From contig NC_135376.1 in assembly GCF_049243985.1 (NCBI RefSeq), positions 42,513,001-42,577,000 on the forward strand: 64,000 bases of DNA, read 5' to 3'. This DNA comes from Paroedura picta (taxonomy: Eukaryota > Chordata > Lepidosauria > Squamata > Gekkonidae). This document shows positions 1 through 8,485 of the stretch, piece after piece. A program made the position numbers and the translations under genes. Within the stretch, counting starts at the first letter, position 1. Every line of letters begins with the position of its first letter. The notes beneath the pieces were generated by a model. That model saw only the letters and a program-made list of their open reading frames with translations, was not told the origin of the DNA and did not search any database.

Positions 1-889
1 CAAAAAGAGTATCATCAAGGTCCATGTGCCTGTTGTTGTTTTATAACATTTGGCTTTCAGAATGTTCCATTTTTTACACCTGCTGATGCAGTTTCATTTT
101 GTTAGTTTGTTAGCTTAATTTTTGTTGCCATTGTATTATGTTTTTGATCTGTTACAAGTTGCCTTGTGTATGTTTTAACTTTAAAAAAAACAAGCTATAA
201 ATATCTTGCAGTAAATAAAGTTATAGCCAAAATGCATGTCATATGTGTGAGTGTTGACCACACTTGCTGCAGAGGTATATCTGTAGTTGAAGATATTTGT
301 AAGGAGGTGTTTTCCAAAATTGGTGTTATTTTTTCTTTTTAGTCTGGAGGGAAATATCAAATCATGCCGAGACAGTGAGCAGTTTCCTCTGAGAATACAT
401 CCTTTGAATTCCCGGTTCATTTAAATTATTTAACTAATGGGCTTCTCTCAACACTCCACTTCAGAATAACTTAGCTCAGTGGTCAAGAGTGGAGGCAAGA
501 ATTGGGGAGGGGGGTGTTTCAGTTAATTATAAGATGGGAAGAGTAACTGGATTCATACCAGAGGTGGACTATATAAAGGAATGTCAAGAAAGGAAACAGA
601 TAAAGAAGTCTAGGAACAAGGAGGTCTCCATCCTTTAAAAGAACTCATTGGCTCCTATTCAAGATGTCAATTTTTCACATTTGTAATTACTTAATATTAC
701 AATATTTGTAAACAAGCAAAAATATGATAATAATATAATCGAATATCATTGTATTATTACCAGTTGAATGAGTACAGCAGTCAAGGTATGATAGAATGAA
801 TGAAAGATGTGCAGGAAATGAGAAGATAGAGGATTGATAGAAAGATCAGAAATAAAATCAATATGTACTTTGAAAGAGAACTGGAAGCA
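1..889. other. Intergenic, nothing recognised
   Basis: AT-rich sequence without a supported gene. The short open frames here show no family motif. No repeat family was recognised before the SINE at about 890. Confidence 0.5.
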
Positions 890-1100
890 GACCTAAGTCA
901 GTGGATGATGCACCTGCTTTGCATACAGACAGTCCCAGTTCAGTCGCAGGCATCTGCAGTTAAATGATCTTGAGTAGCAAGCATGGGGAAAGACCTTGCA
1001 CTTGACTGAGACACTAGAAAGTCAACACCAGTCAAAGCATTGGTAGAAAGCTAGATGGACCAATGGCCTAGCTCAGCATCAGGCAGTTGAGTATATTCAA
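890..1100 (+). mobile_element. tRNA-derived SINE (squamate type)
   Basis: The head reads like a tRNA: an A-box-like tcagtggatgatgcacctgc followed by a B-box-like cagttcagtcgcaggc. The body matches a familiar squamate SINE layout (aaagacct...gagac...gatggaccaatggcct...ctcagcatcaggcag). It is diverged, with small indels in the body, so it is an old insertion. Family name not assigned. Confidence 0.6.
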
Positions 1101-1143
1101 GAGGAGAGGAAGAAAGACTATTAAGATACTCTACACATAGACA

Positions 1144-1761
1144 GAGCCTTCTGTGGCCAGAGTGGTAAGCAGCAGAAATGCAGTCTGAAGCTCTGCCCCT
1201 GAGGCTGGGAGTTCAATCCCAGCAGCCGGCTGAAGATTGACTCATCCTTCCATCCTTCCAAGGTCGGTAAATGAGTACCCAGCTTGTTGGGGGGTAAAAT
1301 GGTAATGACTGTGGAAGGCACTAGCAAGGCCACCCTGTATTGAGTCTGCCGTGAAAACACTAGAGCAGAGGTCCCCAACCTTCATCTGGTCGGGGACCGC
1401 CTCCGGGGGTGGGGGAGAGCCAGCGGCCCAGCTGCCGCAGTTGCTCAAAAACGCGCACGTGCAGAACTGCCGTGCATGCGCGTTTTGGCCACCAGGGGGC
1501 GCAAACGCGCATGCGCGGCAGTTCCGCGCATGCACGTTAGCATCGCTGGCGCGTCAGCTGCCGCGCTGGCTGCCGTGCCGGCCTCTTCTCCCCCTCTCGC
1601 TGCAGGGGGGGAGGCAGGCGCGGCCACTGGCGGCCTGTATGATGGCCTTTGCGGCCCGGTACCGGGCTGCGGACCGGGGGTTGGGGACCCCTGCGCTAGA
1701 GGGCATCACCCCAAGGGTCAGACATGACTCGGTGCTTGCACAGGGGATACCTTTACCTTTT
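1144..1761 (+). mobile_element. Sauria-type tRNA SINE interrupted by a hAT element
   Basis: The tRNA-like head (tggccagagtggtaagc, then gggagttcaatcccagc) is followed by the unique body (ggtcggtaaatgagtaccc, gtaatgactgtggaagg). The tail is BovB-like (gggtcagacatgactcggtg, ending ctttaccttt). A perfect 12-bp target duplication, tacacatagaca, flanks it at 1132-1143 and 1762-1773. The body is split at 1366-1693 by a hAT insertion. Two relatives lie at 34699-34869 and 62808-63101. The Sauria name is from memory of the family and is an inference. Confidence 0.8.
1366..1693. mobile_element. GC-rich non-autonomous hAT (Buster-like) with CTCF-like motif
   Basis: Inverted ends cagaggtccccaacc / ggttggggacccctg bound a 328-bp GC- and CpG-rich element with no transposase. 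An 8-bp target duplication flanks it: cactagag at 1358-1365 and cgctagag at 1694-1701. The single difference looks like CpG decay, because intact SINE copies read cgctagag. The interior has alternating CGCATGCGC blocks and a TGGCCACCAGGGGGCGC string at 1486-1502 that matches the CTCF consensus. Open frames crossing it are GC artefacts. Confidence 0.85.
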
Positions 1762-1773
1762 TACACATAGACA

Positions 1774-2719
1774 ATACCAGGGTGGTATTAATGTTATTGT
1801 TGTTAAGAAAAATTCTCTTAACTTTCTTATCTGATTTCTTCCTGAAATACAATATTCTGTTGTTTTTCTTCTTTTTTAAGAATCTGGAGTCCATTTTAAT
1901 TAGTTCATTTTTCATTAAAAAAATTCAAAGAGACAAGTATCCAAAAAGGAGACTGCAAAATTTCAGAATGTATTCTGCACATGCCCAAAGTCAGGTAATG
2001 TTTTCAAAAACCTTCTTTTCCTCCTGCTAGAGCATCACCCTGTAGTGTGAAACATAAAAAAGAACACTGTTAAGAGCTGAATCTACAAAATGGGGGTAGA
2101 ATGGAAATCTCCAAAGAGAAATTACAGAGAAATTCCTCTTTTTAAAGAGGATAAGAGAAATCAATGACTATATAAAAAGAAATTCCACTCCCTATTATAC
2201 TAGCTAAATACCTACATGGGGGGGGGGGGCAGGGAGCAGATAATCTATGGCTCCACAGCACAAACCTACAAAGAGAAGAAAATGTCATAAAAGATAAGCA
2301 TCACGGACCAGTGGAGAATGGAACCGATGATGTTACCCTGAGAATCAGGATGAGGACCAAGGAAAGCAAGGAGGGGAAGTGAAACTACAGCAAATAGAAG
2401 TTGAACTGCCAAATTATTGCTCACAAGGATGTGGAGGGAACAAATGCCCTCCCCAAACTAACAAGGATCAACAACACACAAAGGAAGTGATTATGGAAGA
2501 ACTGAAAAAAGAGCAGAAGGCAAAGGAAAGGAAACAGAAAAGGATTTGTAGAAAGAGGGACACGATAAATGGAACTGATTCAATTTCCACAATCAACAAA
2601 AAAATACTGAAAAAAGGGAAGTCCTTTCACTAAGCACCTGTGAGATGCAGCTGATCCAGTTTGAGGCTCAAAGTACCAAATGGAATATCTACTTCTGTTG
2701 GGCAGTGGGGAATTGTGAG
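1774..2719. other. Intergenic, nothing recognised
   Basis: AT- and purine-rich sequence with a short poly-G run near 2219-2229. No gene or repeat family was recognised. Confidence 0.45.
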
Positions 2720-2870
2720 TGGCAAAAGGCTTTTGACAAGATACCTCACCAGAGACTCCTGAGAAAACTTTGCAGTCATGGGGTAAGAGGAAAGGTTCTC
2801 TGACGGATTAAAAATTGGTTGAATGCCAAGAAGCAAAGAACAGGAATGAATGGACATTTCTGTCTGGGAG
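2720..2870 (+). mobile_element. Non-LTR reverse transcriptase fragment (CR1/L2 group)
   Basis: A conceptual plus-strand frame reads KAFDKIPHQRLLRKLCSHG, then after one stop RIKNWLNAKKQRTGMNGH. This is the familiar FDxVPHxxLLxKLxxxGI...WIxxWLxxRxQRVxVNG stretch of CR1/L2-group reverse transcriptase. Only this short piece survives, with an in-frame stop, so it is a dead LINE fragment. Confidence 0.65.
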
Positions 2871-2889
2871 GGGAAATAAGTGGGGTGGT

Positions 2890-3235
2890 CTAGGGTTGCC
2901 AAGGACTCCCTCAGAGCTGCTGTGCGGGGATGGGGAGTGCACTTACCAGGAACTGGGAAGAATGCCAGGAATAAATGCAACTGCCTACTTGACCCAGAAA
3001 TGATGAATGCACATCAGGGATGATGCTCTAACTTTGGGGCAAAAACCATATGGTAGAATTTGCTTCTCACCTAGAGTTTTGCCCCCCCCCAAAAGTTGCA
3101 TCACCCCCCAATATCCCTGATGTGCCTATGCCACTTCTGGGTCACATAGGCATATCACATTACTTTCTGGTGTTCTTCCATGTTGGGGGTGGGAAATTCC
3201 ACCCCCCCCCCAACCTGCTAGCCAGAGGGAATTGA
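2890..3235. repeat. Dispersed repeat beginning gggttgcca
   Basis: It starts gggttgccaaggactccc and carries an internal cacttctgggtcacata block. That block recurs as cacttctgggtcacaca near 20113 in another copy (19866-20310). Two poly-C runs interrupt it. Family not assigned. Confidence 0.4.
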
Positions 3236-3435
3236 TCTGTAGCCATTACGACATCCTCTGGCAGGTTCAAATCCCTATTTGTGTCATGGACACTTGCTTG
3301 GGAGAGTCACACTTTCTCAGCCTAGCCTACCTCACAGGATTGTTGTAACAAAAAATGGAGGAGAAGAGAATGCTGTAAGGCACTTTGGATGCACGTTAGT
3401 GTTGAAAGTTGGAGTATCATCAATGAATTAAATAA
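3236..3435 (+). mobile_element. tRNA-derived SINE with LINE-like tail
   Basis: A tRNA-like B box (ggttcaaatcc) is followed by cctacctcacaggattgttg, ggaggagaagagaatg and taaggcactttggatg, ending in ttaaataaag. The same layout appears in both orientations near 30145, 32533, 54475 and 60240, so this is a family. Confidence 0.6.
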
Positions 3436-4615
3436 AGAATTCTGTGGCCCCGTTGAGTTCAATTGGAGTCACTCAATTCCCCACTGAGATCAACAGGATT
3501 TAGAAATGGTTGTGCACCAAGTTATGTAAGCACCAATATGAATTAAAAGTTTTTTCCTCCAAGATTGTATTTATTAAAAGTTGGGGGGTTGATCACCACA
3601 GAAACTGAGTAAGGCCCAATAATAGTATTTTGCCTGCACATTACTAGAAGAAAAAGCTAGTGCTATTCTAGCTGAATTTGTAGCACATTCTTTGTTTTCT
3701 TTTCCTGGGGTCTTCTTTTTTCACTTTGGAAAGTCTAATCCATTTCAGGTGCAACTTGTATTGTGGACTTTTTACCTCTAATATTTTATATAACATTCTC
3801 AAGACATAATCTAAAATGTCTGGAAGTAATATGATAAGATCTGCATTTCCATTTTGGCTCAAGACCGGATGAAGTACTCAAGTGACCACTTCAGGCTGAG
3901 TTCCCTGATGGATTTGTGTGAGAAGAATGCCAAAAAGTCACTTGGTTTAACGCCTGCTTGCTTGCCAAGCACCTGAGGTCATGGTGTTAGAATGATATGA
4001 TATTTCATAAAGGCAAAATGACAACATGGATGCAGCCAATCCACCTGGTCTAATGAAACCAGTCCAAAAATCTCTGTCAAAGAGATGGTGCAGTAAAGGG
4101 ACTGAGTCCAGGAAAAAGAAGGGAAAGACAAGGCAGATCAACAGAAGTAAGTGCATTGGGCACATTAAAATTGTTTTTTAAAGGATTTGGAATCTTAACT
4201 GTGTATACTTGGAAGCCAGTCCCATGAAATGGAAACTAGTAAGTATTCTTCAGATTGCAACCGTCGCATAGGGCCTCTTCACATACTATTTCTCAAAATT
4301 CATTGGACGTATCTACAAAATCTGCCACCAGGGTAAAACAGCAGCTGCTATATCATTCTATGCTGGAGTTTTAGGCTGGCAGCATGTCCTGCTTTGATAG
4401 ACAATCTCCTGCTATTGGTCTTCCCCTACCACCACTTCAACAACAGTAGGAGAAAATAAGAGGAGCTAAACTGCATCCAGTTGCATGACTGGAAGTGATG
4501 ACACTACATCATGGGATGCTCTAGGATTCAACCAAAATTTCCACTCCTTGTATCCTGTTCTTACTTCATTCTTTTTGTTGTAATTCAGTTTTTACATTTA
4601 TTGTAAAATGACATG
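3436..4615. other. Intergenic, nothing recognised
   Basis: No gene supported. Short open frames on both strands lack family motifs. Confidence 0.4.
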
Positions 4616-4623
4616 GTTTATAC

Positions 4624-4745
4624 CAGGGGTAGTCAACCTGTGGTCCTCCAGATGTCCATGGACTACAGTTCCAACAAATACTGGCAGGGGCTCATGGGAA
4701 TTGTAGACCATAGACATCTGGAGGTCCACAGGTTGACTACCCCTG
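4624..4745. mobile_element. Short foldback hAT MITE
   Basis: This 122-bp element has inverted ends caggggtagtcaacctg / caggttgactacccctg, and its two halves are nearly reverse complements over most of their length. A perfect 8-bp target duplication, gtttatac, lies at 4616-4623 and 4746-4753. Copies of the same family sit at 15670-15766 and 39257-39332. It has no coding capacity. Confidence 0.9.
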
Positions 4746-4753
4746 GTTTATAC

Positions 4754-6013
4754 TTCCATTTCCATATACTTCCATATACTTGCATTTTTGAGATGCTGTA
4801 ATCCCTCTTGAGTTCCAATGAGAAAGGTAGACAAAATAAATAGCAAAAATAAAGAATGCATATAATATAATTCACTTTCTACATTCGCTGTATGTTAACC
4901 AGCTTTATAACACCTTTCTGCAGCTACAGAATCAGCTATCCAAATTGCTCCCTAGCCTATTTCAGTTTCTCTTGTATTTCTCGATTCTCCCGCCTTCTTT
5001 TGTATAAGGCTTACAAAAGTAAACAGACCAGTCTGTTTGTAAGAGGAAGATACTGAACTTTAATTACAGAATGACAGAAAAGGGATATTTGTACTTTGGG
5101 GACACCCTGCTTCTACACTTCTCCATTTCAGTTCAAAGCCATTGAATAGTCATAGTCTCCTCATCTCTTAGACAAAGCTTATATTCCCCCATACTATTAA
5201 GGCTATTCATGAGGTTATGAAATAGCATCTTTAGCACATCCTGACCTCTGCCTTTTCCATAATACCTTCAGTGTACACCAGTCTAACGGGATCTGTTTTA
5301 GTCTTTCCTACCACTGCCAGCCTGCTAAGTCGGTATCCATGGAAACATGCTCCTGCAATAACAGACAAGATGGCAAATCAATCGTTTTATTTTGAAAGAG
5401 GAGCACAGCAAATCTCACAGTATCAGGCACAGCTAGCATTTTGAAAAACTAACCTTATGTCCATTTTATTTGAAATCAAAGCATCTTTTAGTCAATTTTA
5501 TGATATCGTTATACACAGCAAAGATGAGTGGGGAAAGTCAAAAAGTAACAGTGCAGTGTCACAAAGCCGGAAGGAGCAGTGTTTAATCAAGTATAAAATT
5601 GTTTAATTTAGCATCTCTTTTTCCTTTTAGGGCACATGGAAGATGACACTCGAAACATACTGGCAGAGGCAAGGGCCTATCGCCTTCCCTGGCTTTAAAG
5701 TAGCATCTGACTCTCCCAAACAGCAGGAGTGAAAGTAACTTATATTACCTTTGTTGACACTAGTTTACCACCATGACAAGGAGAGCTTTAGCTACCAGTA
5801 TCAGCAGATCATGCTGCTGAGAAAGGCCCCAAAACATTCCATTTTCTTTCTAGTCAGCAATCCTTCATGTTATTTAGCTGTAAAATCCTAGATCTCAGAA
5901 GAAGAGGGATTTCATGGGTACCATGTGGAGAAGAAACATAGATGTGGGGGGGAATGCAGCTTTTAAACATCAGTTTCAGTTATCTAAAATATTTTCTCTT
6001 TTTTTCTCTCCCA
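4754..6013. other. Intergenic, nothing recognised
   Basis: Ordinary AT-rich sequence without a supported gene or clear repeat. Confidence 0.4.
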
Positions 6014-6470
6014 GGCCAATTGTACACAGGCTAATCCCCATGTCCCTATGACATCACCCCCTTCCGGGGCCTGCTGTGGATTGGGCTCTCATTTGGCGCA
6101 TGCTCTGGGAACATGGGAGAATCTATGTTCCCTTTTCACACTGCAGGGGCCAATGGGGCCTGTCTGGACAGGGGCCCATTTGGACAGGAAGAGCCCTCCA
6201 GGCCTGACTCCTCCCCTCCCTATGGAGGCCAGAAGGGGATTAAAAAATCCCACACAATCCCACCTTCCTGCAAAATAAGAAAAACTGCCGCGCCCCTCCC
6301 CCCATGCACAGCAGAACCTGTCCGCCATGGCTGTGTCCCCCAGAGGAACATATTTCAGTGGCGAGCCACATGGCCCGGTGAAATGTATCCCTCGTGGGGA
6401 CACAGAAAGCTGTGGAGAATGCATTTCCACAGCATTGCATCAGTGGCACCCCAGAGTGGTGCCGCTGGTG
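6014..6470. repeat. GC-rich unclassified block, possible degenerate TIR element
   Basis: The GC-rich block ends in tggtgcataatc, resembling the right end of the GGNCCATTMTGCAC family. It begins ggccaattgtacacagg, which resembles the left end only loosely. The overlapping open frames on both strands are typical of GC-rich non-coding DNA. Assignment is tentative. Confidence 0.25.
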
Positions 6471-6590
6471 CATAATCAACACACACAGTCACAGCCCTGT
6501 TCTACCACACTCCATGTTAGAACTAGAGTTTGTGTATGTGTGATGAAAAAACCTAAATACTTATTCTTATGTCTGTGGGCATCTGGCCAC

Positions 6591-6883
6591 TGATGCAAAT
6601 GAGGGCTCCAGCCAGCCAAGGAACTAACCAATCAAAGGAACCTGATTGCTCTGCTACAGCCAGTTGGATTGCTCTGCTTAGGGCCAATCAGATTGTCCCG
6701 CCTAGGGACCAATCAGATTGCTCTGCTTAGAGCCAATCAGAGGCAGCAGCTGGCTGCCTGAAAGGTATAAAAGTGCATGAGTTTGCCTGTTTTTCTCTGT
6801 TCAGTAGTTGTAGTCTGTTGCTAGAGTTGCTAAATAAAAAGAGCTGTTCTGAAGACTTGGTGTCTGTGATCTCTGAACCCGCA
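6591..6883 (+). mobile_element. Solo LTR fossil, probable endogenous retrovirus
   Basis: The order of parts is that of a retroviral LTR. A U3 carries CCAAT boxes in a roughly 25-bp tandem arrangement at about 6630-6735. A TATA box (ggtataaaagtg) lies near 6765, a short R follows, an aataaa signal lies near 6834, and a U5-like tail ends in ca. No flanking internal region is seen, so it is a solo LTR. Both ends are approximate and no clear target duplication was found. It looks like an old fossil. Confidence 0.55.
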
Positions 6884-8329
6884 GACTTAATACTTATACT
6901 GTAAATAAGCTCTAGTTTATAGGACTATAAATGCCTTTTCTGAGTACTTCATTTAGCAACAGTGAGCTCATCTTCACCTTAGGGCGTTTTTTCTGTGCTC
7001 TCAGTAGGAGTAGATTTTCAGCCTCACATTTCTCTGTGAGGTGTGAGATTATGCTCTGCCTTCCTCCCACCTCCATTATGTCCCCAGCCTACAGTGTTTT
7101 TATATAAAGAGAATTGAAATGCCAAGCACACCTTCCAGTTTTCTATCTATAGACCCCAGCTTGAGAAATACTGTCAGCAGCCACTAGGGAACTAATCAGG
7201 TTCAGGGAACTGTTGCTGCCATCTCAGCAACCTCTTCTTCCATTTCTAATGAAATTAGAAGGTTGCATAAATTTCTGTATTTATGATCAACCCATAAGAG
7301 TAGTGTTCTGTTTTCCAACAATTTCCTGAAATGGTGTATTTTAGCAGAATGACCAGACATGCAAACCAAGATCACTTCCTCCTTAATGGCAAGCCAGTTC
7401 AGAACAGGTTCAAATATCTGTTGTCCCAAACCTTCTGCTTCCTCCTGTGTTGTTGCCACCCAGGTCAACCTGACCTAGACCAGCCTGCTGGTGGCAGTGC
7501 AGGTGAGGGAGGCCTAGTCTCCTGCCTCTTGCCCTAATGTCTGGGAATGATCCAAAATCTTGCAGCATGCCTACTCCTTCCTCACTGGGCCATTCCAAGC
7601 AGTCACTAGAGTGGTTTGGGTAGAGAACTGGCTCTGCACAGGAGTCATTTCAGGTAGACAATTTTCACCAAGAAGGAAAATGTGTATTTGATACCATTAA
7701 AGGCAATTGTGTGTTCGGCAGCAGGTATATGGAACAGGGAGTCTGCATGTATCCATTCCATGATCTGTATACACGTGGTTAGAAAATGCTCCCATTGCTT
7801 TTTATATCTTCTTATAAAATAACATAGTGGTCTTCAGCTTAATCTCCACCAGGGGAACAATACTATAGGAAGTGACTCTGAATGCTTGTTAATGTGCTTG
7901 TTGTTGAGGGATACATTTCAGCACATTGCAAAGCAGTTCTGAGCATTGATATGAATTAATCCTATTCTTGCTAGAAAAGTCCATACTTTGCTTTTTCAGG
8001 GAATAGGGTTTCAAAAAAACATGTGATCCTAAAATCACAGAACATTTGACTCATTCTCTCAGACTTTTTGACCAGGTCAAAATAAGTAAAACAGCATTGT
8101 CTATGTGTGTGTGTATATATTTAGTTCTGCATACTTTACTTAGTAGAAAGGAAGTTGCTATAATCCTTTTTTTTTTTCCAAAGTGCTCTGTTTTGTCAGC
8201 TAAGGCTTGTTGAAAATGACTGCCTTGCCAACAGGTAAGACCAAATGGCTGAGTTGCTGCCCAGAACCTAGCATTCTCTACTGAGGGCCCCACCTGATGA
8301 CATAACCTACCTGATAAGGTCAGAATGGA
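6884..8329. other. Intergenic, nothing recognised
   Basis: No gene supported. There is a short gt-rich tract near 8105 and a poly-T near 8168. Confidence 0.4.
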
Positions 8330-8455
8330 ACTTCTCAGGAGAGCATTCTATGAAGGCAGTATTGATGCAAGTTTAAATATTTATTGCAAGTTTGTAAATG
8401 ACTTTTGTAGTCCACCTTGAGTCTAACAAACTAATAAATAAACATATTAAAAAGT
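8330..8455 (+). mobile_element. LINE 3' tail (CR1/L2-like)
   Basis: The stretch gtagtccaccttgagtc followed by aataaataaac resembles the 3' ends of squamate CR1/L2-type LINEs. It lies just beyond the AMER3 stop codon, in the region expected to be its 3' UTR. Confidence 0.35.
8378..8383 (-). terminator. Candidate AMER3 polyadenylation signal
   Basis: Plus-strand tttatt reads AATAAA on the minus strand about 100 bp past the AMER3 stop. It is a plausible polyadenylation signal, but a six-base motif in AT-rich DNA is weak evidence. Confidence 0.3.
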
Positions 8456-8485
8456 ACAATTTCAGACTCACCATATGACAGCAAG

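Noticed and set aside
1351-1770. 139-codon plus-strand frame
   Set aside because: It spans the hAT at 1366-1693 and the tail of the host SINE, so it is not a gene.
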